DNA of 64,000 nucleotides. Source: Mesorhabditis belari (Eukaryota; Nematoda; Chromadorea; Rhabditida; Rhabditidae). The DNA lies in the NCBI GenBank assembly GCA_958450365.1, contig CAUEEP010000905.1, positions 62,001 to 126,000 on the forward strand, in the 5' to 3' direction. The translations under genes and the position numbers were made by a program. The notes under the pieces are model-generated. The model did no database searches, was not told where the DNA came from, and worked only from the letters and a program-made list of their open reading frames with translations. Positions within the stretch are counted from its first letter, which is position 1. Each line of letters starts with the position of its first letter. Of this stretch, positions 12,467 to 23,600 are shown in pieces.

Positions 12467-15400
12467 TTAAAATTCCTTCAAATGTACATCGTATGCTATC
12501 TGGCATCTCATTTGACATTGATTCAAAGCCACCATTCTTCCGAGATAAGAATTGTCCATTAGGGCCATATTCTGAAAGTGAAATATTTTGATATATTGCT
12601 TTGAACTATAACAGATTTTAGACTTCATAAACAGTTGCCGTAGTAAAAGTATTGTATTATCGGGAGTTAGGATTGTGTAAACCAACCCTCAAATAGTTTT
12701 TGAGGGCCAAAATGCTGTGAACTCGAACCGATCTCTGTTCATCGGTCCAACCCGAATATTCTTCTTTCATATATTCGACCAAGATCTGAAAATTTACAAA
12801 CTTTATATCCATGGAAATATTTGTACCTGTTCATGCTTTTGTCTTGCCCTTCGTACGACTTCCATGCCGGAATCGGTGAGACGCATTGCTGCAATTTTGG
12901 GATGATTACTGTAACAGTAACATTGAAGATACCGTAAAGGTCGGATTTCTTCTCGTACTATGGTAATTAAACTGATTGTGTGTATTCTTCAAGAGGTTCA
13001 CTCTTTCAGCGTAACACTTTGTTCTTGGCATACCGTAGTAAGAAAGAAATTTCCATTTTTACAGTATCTTTAGGATAAATCTTTGACTTTGTAGTCTAAG
13101 ACTTACAACAAGAATACAGCGTGATCGTCTTCAAAAGAATGTACTCTTCCGGTTTTATATCAAGCCTCCGAAATTCGGCAATAACCATATCGTGACCATA
13201 TTTTGCTAACGCATCAAGAAAGTTTTCGAATCTAAAGTTATAATATTTTACTTTTGCAAAGATTTCTCGCTTACTCTGTCCCGGCGCCTTGACCTTTAAT
13301 TGAATAGTGATATCCGAGAGAATAAGCAATACCAGAGCTGCCTGTTCGATAAGTGTGATAAAACATCATCAACAGTTGAACGTGAGATAAACCAGCACTG
13401 ATCAGCATTAGCTGGAATTTAAAAGAAAAAGTAAACAAACTTGCTTTTCAAAACTTTGAAGCGATACTGTAAATATAAATTAAGGTATGACATGACTGAA
13501 GATCTTATTTCATCATTTTAGTTCTTTAGTTCTAAAGCTTTTTTTCTTCAAACCTTATCTCGTTGATCCAATAAATGAACATCTCCTAATGATGAAAGCC
13601 AATCAATATAATGAACAGTTTGTCGACAATAGATATATCGAAAAGCAGTGTTAATATCTGGAGCTGTTTGTAGAGAATCCCAAGTCATCTGGAAATTGAT
13701 GGAATGAGTGCGCCAGATAGGGTATGTTTAGCCGCTCAAATCTCACCGGGATTCGTTGACATAAAAGGAGTGGGTCGATCAAAGCATTTCTCAACGTTAC
13801 ATCAAGATTGATAAAGTTTAAGCCGAGATCCGAATGAAGAGCATCTTGGGAAGAGCTTAAAGGAGGGCTTGAAGTGGAGGGACTCGCTTGTAAGAGAGGG
13901 ATTGTTGGCGAAGTTGTCTGGAAGGGAAAGACTGAGATAACTGAAACAAAAGCTTCAAATAGCTGGCTACAGTATTCTAAGGCTTATAGTTTGATAATTG
14001 GAAAGTTCAGCTCACTATTAGACACCCTAAATTCCTCTAACCAACCACCGAACTTGTTGCGGTTTGAGGCCGGGGATTTGCTTCCAATTGTATCCGTGTC
14101 TCCAACTCGTTCAATATCGGATTCTCTCTTGGCGTAATCCACGACGATTGAGCAAATGAGGTGCTAAAAAATTTGAAATGACAAAGAGATCTTTGATCTC
14201 AAACGTTTCCAAAGCCAGAAGCGCACTCGCATACGATTTTGCACTGCCCAAATTCTTCTTCAAACATTCAACAAAGTTTAAACCGAGTGCATAGCTAGTT
14301 CCGAGAAGTTCCTGAATAACTGATGTATTAAAAGATGAATTTCCAGCTTTACCGTAGTCCTTGTTAAATCCAAATGTAGTTTCGGGGTTTCGAGTGAGTT
14401 TAAACTGGCTGAAAATACGGGAAGATCATGAAAGAGTAGACTAGATGTTGATGGAAGATTGAGAGATGTGAAAGAGATTGATTGCGAGTTTTGGAGCATT
14501 TGATTCAGAGTGAACAGGGCTGAGCCAGCGGGGATTGGTTGAGCTGGAAAGGCTTTAAGAACTAGAAGTCAGCGGTAGGCTTGTCTTTGGTCAGAAACTA
14601 GATTTGGGCCAAAAACCTGATCAAAGTCTGGTCAAAGTCTGGTAAAAAGCTGGTCAAAGCCTAGCCAAAATCTGACCTGGATCACTTACCCAAAGCATTC
14701 GTCACAGAAACACTTTGTTGGATTGTTGGAAGCTCGGGGAGATCTTCTGGAGTTGGACAGGATGAAAGGGGTTGAGGCGAGCAGAGCTGAGAGATTTGGT
14801 CATTGCAATGAAAGCAATTTGAAAGTTCACCTCTTCTTTAATCGTGATTAGCTCGGGGATTCGTGCCGGGGGTGAGTCGTCGATTTTTGTGATTTTCGTC
14901 ATTGGCTCAAGATCGGTGCCGTTTTGTTGGAGCCGGAGTTTCTAAAAAGATTTACTATTCTTTCGTCTTTCGTCTTTCTTCTTTTCATTCCAGAAAATCT
15001 AGATTAGAATTTACAGAGCTAATTAGGTTAAACAAGTCTTTCGAAGTCTTTCGAAGACAAATCCCATTCCAAGAGTCGCTTTTCTTTGCTCACCTTTGCC
15101 CGTTTCACATTCCCAACACTTGCTGGGTCCATTTGTGCGGCGAGACAACGCGAGAAGCGACAAGCTCGACAATTCTTTGCCCATTTTTCTATCAATTTCT
15201 TTAATCAATTGTTTATGCTTATTTACCGCTAACAATGACGCAATTCCGATCTTTCTGACAAATGTAATTCTCACTGTTGACGACGGCGCGAAGGAAAAAG
15301 ATTCGACACGAGCTGCAAAAGGGAATTTGGATTAGAGTTTCACTTCTAGAATTGAATTTCTTTACTTTATGACTTTTGTGGTACTTATTTTTCTTTCTTG

Positions 15401-16015
15401 TTCTTTATTCTAAAAGTTTTCCCTAGCGTTAGCGTTAGAATAAGCGTTTTTCTGGGTGCATATGAATTATTAATGTTTGAGTTTTCTGAAATTCTTGCAA
15501 GAACTAGATTCTAGTGTTGTTCTTCTCGTTTTTCACTTTGATCTCTGAAAAGTTGAACTCTATTTTGAGAAGATTTCGATAAAATCATCTTTATGTACCC
15601 TTTATGTACATCTTTATGTACCCTTTATGTACCCTTTATGTACACCTTTATGTACATCTTTATGTACACCTTTATGTACATCTTTATGTACATCTTTATG
15701 TACCCTTTATGTACATCTTTATGTACATCTTTATGTATTGACTTAGATTGCAAAAGAAATCGACTAGATTATGAAAAAAGTGTGGATTTAATGAAATTTC
15801 GTTGAATAATGAGATTATTTGTAAACTGTAATCTTTTTTTAGAATGCTGATGTCATTCTTGACTTTGCTAAAGTCACAAAGAACACTCAAGCCTCAAATA
15901 GTGAAGGAATTTGTTTTCGAAAGAGTTTCTAGCTGTCAACTAACCCGCAAACTTGTCCTCCATAACATTTGGTGACTCCACGAGAATCCCCACAAACCCC
16001 GCACGGTTGAGGCAT
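12467..16015 (-). CDS. Nuclear hormone receptor (nematode supplementary type), paralog A
   Basis: The DNA-binding domain is spread over three exons. The first zinc finger starts at 16015 (CGVCGDSRGVTKCYGGQVC), is split by a 632-bp intron, and continues SCRIFFLRAV. The second finger is NYICQKDRNC...NCRACRFSRC, followed by LAAQMDP. After a linker (exon 14941-14831) the ligand-binding domain reads ALFTLNQML, LDVTLRNALIDPLLLCQR, FRYIYCRQTVHYIDW and FRRLDIKPEEYILLKT, ending VHLKEF at 12467. The fingers lack the usual P-box EGCKG and have GSCRIFF instead, which is common among worm NHRs. It is probably a ligand-responsive or orphan transcription factor. Paralog B lies upstream in the same orientation. 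It is convergent with thoc-7 (168 bp apart). Confidence 0.9.
15588..15740. repeat. Minisatellite of 12-13-bp TTTATGTACA units
   Basis: About 12 head-to-tail copies of (TC/CC)CTTTATGTACA-like units lie in intron 1 of nuclear receptor A. The unit varies between 11 and 13 bp. Apparent ORFs here are products of the repeat. Confidence 0.9.
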
Positions 16016-16098
16016 TCTGAAGATGGGAAATGATGGCTAATCATTGGAAATGTAAAGACACGAAAGAGATAACACCCTCCAGAGCGAGCGGAACAAGT

Positions 16099-16171
16099 AC
16101 GTTGTGGTGTAATGGTTAGCACCGTTGTCGGGTAAGCGGGAGGTCACGGGTTCGAGTCCCGGGAGTGCATG
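16099..16171 (+). tRNA. Degenerate tRNA-like sequence (pseudo-tRNA)
   Basis: An A-box-like TGGTGTAATGG and a perfect B box GGTTCGAGTCC are spaced as in a tRNA. A five-pair anticodon stem CCGTT/AGCGG can form, but its loop has 8 nt, and the acceptor stem (TACGTTG against GAGTGCA) is poorly paired. It is probably a relic or a tRNA-derived repeat, just upstream of nuclear receptor A. Confidence 0.45.
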
Positions 16172-17940
16172 AGTTTTTGATCTGCCGAACAATGGCAAGT
16201 TTTAAACCCGGGTGACATCAAAAATAATGAAAGGCTTCAAGAAAGAAAGATAGATCTTGTGAGATGGAAAAAAGTGAGTAATCTTTGGGAAAAATGTTGA
16301 GATTGAGTGCTACAAGTGCTCAGGGGGGTTTGAATTGAGCTTTTTTGTATGGTATCAAGTAAAATCTCGTTCAAAACATAGCCACGGCGTTTCTAACAAA
16401 CTAATGGCAGTCTTTGCCTTTAAAATTGACTAAATAGAATAGTCTAAGGCGTTAGAAATCAAGTGAATTTTAGAGTTTATACGACATTTGACATTCAGCT
16501 CGCTTTAAAATCTAACTTTAAACTCAAAAATCTTAGCGTTAAGTTGCCAGATTGAAATAACTTTGGCATCATTAGATTTGTCATATCTTCCTCTATCAAT
16601 TGATATAAAAATGATTTCAATCAAGGCAACGAGAGAGAAATAATGATCAATAATAGTTGCAATAGCTTTGGATACATCTTTCTGTTCTTCATTAACTAGC
16701 TAACAAGTCTACCCAAAGCTCTCTTCAAGAATGAGATGAATGAAGCGAATAACTGAATAGAGGAAGTCTGCAGGAAATTTGTGACTCTTTTTCCAAGCTA
16801 ATTGAAAGGAAATCTAGCAAATGATCTCATACGAGCGTTGAAAAGATGAGCTTTAGCCTTGAAGGCTAGAAGGCTAGAAGGGTAAGGCTAGAAGTGGTAG
16901 TCGATTGGTCAAATCGACCAAAACAAATCCCTTTTGGCGCTGAGTTGCTTACATTGCAGCACAAAGTACACCTCAATTAGAATGTTCATTGCAAAAGAAT
17001 AAAGCAGAAAATTTGCAAATCGAAAAATCCAATGAAGTCAACACGTCTGTTTTCAGTTTCAATATTTGGACAAAAAAAAAATGGATGGACAATAACTCTC
17101 TGGTCTTTTCAAAATCTCACTTCAAAAAGCGCTTTTGTGTTTTTCGTTTCCCGGGTGACAGGAAAATGGGGGAAAGAGGAGGTGAAATAATCACTTCACT
17201 TCCAGAAAAGGAAACCAATGCATGTGTTTGGATTTGAGATCTTTTATACTTCTTGTTCTTTAGTTCATTGAAAAAAGGGATTTGTGAAAATGAGGAAATC
17301 TTTCCAAGAATCGACTCTCTCTTGTCTTTTTTGTCTTTTTTTTTTTTCGTTGATCGTCTATGGATCTCTTTTTCTGATGATCTGATGACCAAAATAGGAA
17401 TTGAGAAAACAGACAGAGTAAGCCGCTTTCGTTTCTCGAGATTGCAAAAGTTTGATGCGGGGATTTTCTTGTGATTCATTTTTATGATGCCATAAACACA
17501 ACTAAATTTGAGCAAATTGGACTTGATCTAATACAATAAACGTGCTCAGTCGATTCACCGACCCTGAAAACCCCCAGGTACAAGTTTACAGCTAAATATC
17601 TTCTTTTTTTGTGTCATCTACAAACAAAAGGGAAATCCCTGTAAGCCTGGCAAAGGTGTACTTTGTGTAGCCGCGTAATCGCTCGCGATCTGGCACATGA
17701 CCCTAATAGATACCCGTTCCCTTTCTGAATCCTTCAAGACTGCTAACTTTTTTTTTGCTCCGTAGACTCCATAGATGGAAAGCCGCTGCTTTTTGAGATT
17801 CGACATCTGAATCATCAGTTATGTTGTCAAAAAGGAAAAACCAATGGCTATTCACAGTCCAAACCAATGCCTATTCACAGTCCAAACCAATCCCAAACCT
17901 AACTCCCAATCCATAGAAAGAAAATAATGCCCTCTCGCTG
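16172..17940. other. Intergenic, no gene seen
   Basis: AT-rich spacer upstream of nuclear receptor A. Open frames at 16989-17515 overlap on both strands, are low in complexity (lysine/phenylalanine rich) and have no recognisable motif. Two short direct repeats occur at 17845-17890 (CCAATGCCTATTCACAGTC type). Confidence 0.5.
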
Positions 17941-18300
17941 ATGGAATCGACTTTGGTGCACTATGAGTTAGCTAATCCAGGAGAAAACATTGATCTTGAT
18001 TTCTATTCAAAACAATTGACTAGAGTTAACGAAGCTTTAAAGAAATTGGGGCTTAATCCATCAGAGATTCGATTTTTGCACGAAACCCCACACTGCAAGC
18101 CATTGATAAAAATTAACGAGTTGGACTGGAAGTTGCTTTCTCATGCGTTTTACTGACTTAGGCCCCGTTAGATTACTTTTTATTTCAGTTCCTTAAGCAG
18201 TTTATGATGGGAGAAAAGTTTGATGATCATGCTCAAGTCAAAAAAAAAGTCAAAAAAAGCGATCGACAACTATTTTGGCTTCAAAAATCCTTAATTTTTC
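17941..18300 (+). mobile_element. Mariner-type transposase relic
   Basis: The frame from 17941 reads VHYELANPGENIDLDFY, KQLTRVNEALKK, a degraded HETPHCKP where HDNARPH is usual, and LDWKLLSHAFY where LGWEVLPHPPYSPDL is usual. After a stop near 18156 it resumes in another frame as FLKQFMMGEKFDDHAQVKKKV, the typical mariner C-terminal region. The catalytic Asp of the second motif is lost. The ends were not found. Confidence 0.8.
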
Positions 18301-18964
18301 CAAAGGGGGGCACGGGGGGCGGCCAAGGGGAGAAGTCATCGATGGAATGAAGAGTTAAGTCGTCACTTAAACGGCATCTTTGTATGGCCGAAAGAAATTG
18401 ATTTCAAGCTCCGATCGGGTCAGTGTTGCAGCGACTTTGATTCAGACAATGCAGGGGTTACGGTAAAGCAAACTAAACTGGTGACTCAATTTGCAAATAC
18501 AGTCGAAAATCTTCTCTAACGAAATCGAAAGAATCGAAAATCTCTATATAACAATTCTAAAACGCGCCTCAAATTTTCTGCGTATCTGGGGCAGCTGTAA
18601 TGTGCGGGCAGCGATTGTACCTAATTGAGCACCTTTTAGAATTTCAAAATCGTTGTAGAAGGTCGTTATAGAGAATTTCGACTGTAATGAGCTCTCAAAA
18701 TGAGCTCAAAATTTCTAGGTGTTGATTAGAGAATAAAATTGACTCTTCAAAGACGTCTTCAAAGAAATCGAGACTGATTCGCGGTAATTGAAGGGTAATT
18801 GAAGGTCTTTCCCCCTTGGGATCACCGAATACGTAGTGTTCTTTGAGTGGCGGAGATTTAAATAAAAATTCAATTAAAGGATTTTTAAGTCTAACTTTTT
18901 CTACGCAAAACAAAGAGCTAAATAACGAAAATATTACTGAGCATCGGGTAAAAGCCGAGTCAGC

Positions 18965-19095
18965 GGCAGTTTAACTAACTAGAAACAGAGTTTAACTAAC
19001 TGTTTACTAACTAGTAGGTTTAACTAACTAGAATAGAGTTTAACTAACTAGGAACAGAGTTAAACTAACTAGAAACAGAGTTTAACTAACTATAA
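18965..19095. repeat. Minisatellite of ~20-bp GTTTAACTAACTAGAAACAG units
   Basis: Six imperfect copies of a unit built on TTTAACTAACTAGAA, some shortened. It lies in non-coding spacer. Confidence 0.85.
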
Positions 19096-19890
19096 CAAAG
19101 ATCTTAATGTCTAGCTATAGTTGAACTAAGTCTGAGCATTTTCAATGTAAATATTGATCTCAATAGCTTCCAAAGCTAAATGCAGTTGAATTTGGTTATT
19201 AAAAGTTGAAAAAAAAACAAAAAAACTTGATTTAAAAAACAGATAGATGATTTAAAAGGTTAAAAATTTGAAAGCAATTTTCTTTCTCGTGTACTTGTTG
19301 TTCTTTTGGTTTAAAAAGATTACAAATGAGAGTTTAGAATGGAAAAGAAAAGGGATTAAGTTTTTAAAAGTGAAATTGTATAGATTTTCTAAGAATTAGA
19401 TGTGTTTTTTGCTCGAATACGTAAAAGTTTTTTCAATTTTCTGATTAACAATCAACGATTTTCCGATCAACGGTCATTTTTGCATAAATAGATGGGGGAT
19501 TTTGTAGAAATTAAGCAATTAAAAGATAAAAAATCATCAGTTTTGGATATTTGGATATTTAAATTTTAAAAATGCTCAGATTTACGTAAACTTTTTAGAA
19601 AAACTTATGAAAAATGTTGATCTCTTGAACTTTGTTTGTTTTGCTTGATAAAATGCTTTCATTTCTTTATTTATTGGCTATTTATTTACTATTTTGAAAG
19701 CCTTTAATAGCTTTGAAAGAAAACAATCAGATTCTATTAAAAATTCAAATTTTGGGTGAAAAAATTGATCTTTCTTATGATTGTATGTCTTCCTTGTGCG
19801 TACCCTTGACATCGCTAATAAGAAAAAGCGGCATCTGGCACATTGCACTAGATAGGGTAGATGGACGACCGACGGAAAACCGTTGAAGCC

Positions 19891-19907
19891 GGTTTAATTA
19901 CCCAAGT
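19891..19907 (+). other. Exact match to the first 17 nt of spliced leader SL1
   Basis: GGTTTAATTACCCAAGT is identical to positions 1-17 of the canonical nematode SL1 leader (22 nt, recalled from established knowledge). The next bases, ATTGTGCAC, diverge from SL1. Further down, AAACTATTGAAACTG resembles the SL1 RNA segment after the donor. No Sm-site-like AATTTTTGG was seen downstream. It may be a divergent SL gene, a relic, or a retroposed trans-spliced end. Confidence 0.5.
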
Positions 19908-19989
19908 ATTGTGCACAATCGTGGAAACTATTGAAACTGCAAAGAATCAAGAATTGAAAGCCAATGAAATCTGAACAAGGACGAGAAAA

Positions 19990-20085
19990 CAGGATGTCTT
20001 CAACAGGAACAAGAATGTCTTCAACAGGAAAAAGAATGTCTTCAACAGGAACAAGAATGTCTTCAACAGGAACAAAGAATGTTTT
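19990..20085. repeat. 21-bp tandem repeat (GTCTTCAACAGGAACAAGAAT)
   Basis: Four to five copies of a 21-bp unit with single-base variants (AACAAG/AAAAAG). Because the unit is a multiple of three, the reverse strand reads a short VPVEDIL repeat. There is no sign that this is a real protein. Confidence 0.85.
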
Positions 20086-20554
20086 CAAAGAAAATGTAAA
20101 GACGTTGACGTCGAAATTGACGTTGAATTGGTGAACACAGTATGTACAAATCTTTCGTTTATCTGAGAAAAGCGAGAATAAAACGGTGGGATTCTCAGTA
20201 ATTGTGGTAAAAATAAAACTTTTGTACTTGAAATCTTGCAATTAACGGCGAGTTTTTCTTGATTCACGGTAAACTTGTTGTGCTTTGAAATGAAAAGGCT
20301 AAAGTACAGCGAGAAAATACTGTAGTCAGGAGTTTCTTTTCCAGGCTAATTATCGCCATTTTTTTTAGAAAGCAGCTTTTGGCAATTTGGTTTCTCGTTT
20401 TTCTATTGAAAACTCGTTTGCAAAGTGTTTAGATAAAGTTTAGTTTTGAAATTTGAGAGAGAATCGATGCTTTATTTTGAGACAAAACGAATCATTGAGA
20501 TCAAAAAGGGATTTCATTTCCAGTTGAGTACCCGTTGAGATAGCGAGAAAGATA

Positions 20555-20625
20555 TTCAATTAAAGATATACAATTAAAGATATTCAATTAAAGATATTCA
20601 ATTAAAGATATTCAATCAAAGATAC
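20555..20625. repeat. 14-bp tandem repeat AAAGATATTCAATT
   Basis: About five copies just downstream of nuclear receptor B. Minor variants include ATACAATT. Confidence 0.85.
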
Positions 20626-20674
20626 TGTAGACTGACTAGCGTAAGACAAATAAAGGAATAGAACTCTTTTAACT

Positions 20675-23600
20675 TTAATATTCTCTCAAATGAACATCAT
20701 ATGTGATTTGTGCTCGAAATCCTCCGATATCCATCATGATCATTCGTTGAACGTATGTGTTATCGAAGATGCCCATTGTCTGGAAAATGATTTCAATTGT
20801 AGAAGAAGATTCAGGGAAAGGAAGAAGATTCAGGGAAAGATACCGTAGGCTAGCCACCGTAAACAGCAATCCTTCTACAGTAAGCCTTCTACAGTAAGCC
20901 TTCTACAGTAAGCCTTCTACAGTAAGCCTTCTACAGTAAGCCTTCTACAGTAAGCCTTCTACAGTAAGCCCCGAGTGAAGATATAGTGAAGTCCTTCTAC
21001 AGTCAAGCTAAAGATATTCAGTCTTATCGTATCTACCAGCCGAAGAACCCGGCTAACAACGGGTTTTTCTGGCTAGACATCTGTTGTCCTCGTGGCGTAG
21101 TCGGTAGTGTGCCGCACACATGGCCCGGGTTGGGGTCCCATGCTGTTCTATTTTTTATTTTTAATGGCACAACTACAATAGATTCTAAGGTTTTCTAAAG
21201 AAGTTTTAGCTTTATTGATCAAAACAAATTCAAATGAGAAATGTATTAATATTATATTTAAGACTTTAAAAATTTCAGTTCTTGTGGCCCAGTTGAAAAA
21301 GACCCAAAGATGGTTGAGAAAGGCCCATGGACGACCCGTTTAGACGGACACTGCTCTTTTATGTATAGTAAATACAGTAGTGAGACAAAGACCCGGTTTA
21401 CAGTATTCCTACGGGATTAAGCCAGCTGAGTGACAAGCCAGCTGAGTGACAAGCCAGCTGAATGACAAGCCAGCTGAATGACAAGCCAGCTGAATGACAA
21501 GCCAGCTGATTCTCAGCTTGCTGTAGGCTAGAATAGGGAAGTCTTCTACAGATTAACAGCTGAGCCTTAAAATATTGTAAATCTTGTCTTGTCTTGTATT
21601 TGAAATAAGCCAAAACCGACTAACGCCCGCAAAACAAACCTCAAAGCATGGCTGTAAACCGATCAACTTCTGCAATCTCATCGCTCGTCCCTCTTTCGTT
21701 AGGTACGGGTATTTCTCGTTGATGTGAGAGACTAAGATCTGGAAAAGCTAGATTGGAATAAGCTTGAAATTTGAATTGTACGGAAGAAGCTAATATTTTG
21801 TAGACTTTATAGACTTTTGCTCTATCAAAAAAACCTGTTCATATCTATGCCTTGCGCTTCGTACAATCGCCATTCCATCATCGGTGATTTGAAAGCCTAA
21901 AATTGAGCCTATTGTCTTCGATGCCTGAAATTGAGCCTATTTTCTTCGATGCTTGAAATTCAGCCTATTCAGCCTGCCTGAAATCTCACCTCCACTCCAG
22001 AAAGCGATCATTTTCAACAAACAAAACTCATCAATTGTGATATTTGTGTCACGAAAGACTAAATAAAGAAAATTTATAAATAAAGAACATTTCTTCCACA
22101 CCAGATATCACTTTCTCGTGTCCATATTGAGCCAATCGATCCAGAAAGTAATCGAATCTAAACAAGCTGTCAAAAAAGCCACCTTTTGTTTGTAAAAGTT
22201 TCAAATCCAAGTTTCAAGATTAGAAATCGATTGCTTTAATAACTCACTCATGTCCAACTCCAGCCTTTTTATTCTCTCCAGCTATATAATGACGTCCACA
22301 AGAGAAGGCGATACCCGGCGATTTACTTTTGTACGTCTGAATGAGAAATGAATTCGAAGTTTTGCACAGAAGCTAATACTGTACCGAATACGTAGTTATA
22401 GGCTAGTTATTGGCTAGTTATTGGCTAATTATTGGCTAGTTATTGGCTAGTTATAGTCCTAATCCTGGTCTTGACCATAGTATCTGTAAATAGTTACTAG
22501 CTAGTGCACTTGAGGGCCCTAGCTTTTGTGATTGATCTTATGAAAAGGATGAAATGATAGAAGTTTATATAAAAGTACTCTTTTGGCTTTAATTCAAATC
22601 TTTAATCTGTTTTCTGTTTAAAACTTTGATCAATAAGTGTTCACTGAGATTTACCTGATACATCATCGTTGTGAGAAGGATCTTGCAGAGTTGAGTGCTT
22701 ATGATTTTCATCTAAATGAATAAATCATTTGTAAAAGATATCTAATGATTCCTCGTGTTCCTTGTGAATAAATTTGCATTTAACAAATTTTTGTACTTGT
22801 CGGTTATACATTCAAAGAGAATCCACAGAAAATCCAGAGACTCAACTCGGTTAAGCAAGAAGCTGACAACTTGTGGGGGGTTCAGTGAAGTGAATGCTCA
22901 GTGAAGTGAATGCTCAGTGAGGTAGAGTGCTCGTCTGAAGTGATTAATCGATGAGTCGAAGGAGAATCGATAACCGAGAAGACTCGGATGGGGATGCTTA
23001 ACCGAGATGAGTCTTTGTGAATTTATAACCGACAAGTATCCAAATTTTTAATCGTTTAAAGGTTAATGAAATGATTTCTCTTAATTAATGCAAATTAAAT
23101 TAACTGAATATCTTTTATGAATCGCACTATATCAGAAGCGCTTTAACTTTTCAATTTAAGTTTTTACTAGTTTGTTTGTTTGTTTGTTTGTTTGTTTGTT
23201 TGTTTTGTCGAAAAAACAGCTGCGATTGAGATTCTATAGACATTCTAAAATCAAAACTGCTTTAGAGAACGGTGAGGAATTGGTGGCAGCTGATCTGCAT
23301 TCTTTGGCGGCGATTTTCAGGAATTGTGCTAAGATGAATTGGTCTGATCGAAAGGTGGGACAATCAGGCTCTCTATTCTTCTTTTTTTCGCTCTTTCTTT
23401 TTAGTTGAATAACTTTCAATTAAGATCTTCTGATCCAAAGAAATAGCTGCAATTTAAACTGCAATCATAAATAAGATAAGTCATTCTACTGTAAATTGTT
23501 TATTTCTCAATAAATCTAAGTACATTTATATTCTAAAGCTAATGGGGTATCGTAGGATACCCCCAAGTAGAATGATACCCCATTAAAAGGTTGGGGGTAT

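Noticed and set aside
23172..23419. Overlapping ORFs on both strands at 23172-23419 as a receptor B exon
   Set aside because: The plus frame starts in a (TTTG)n repeat. The minus frame (ILAQFLKIAAKEC) has a vague ligand-domain look, but splice signals and homology are not convincing.
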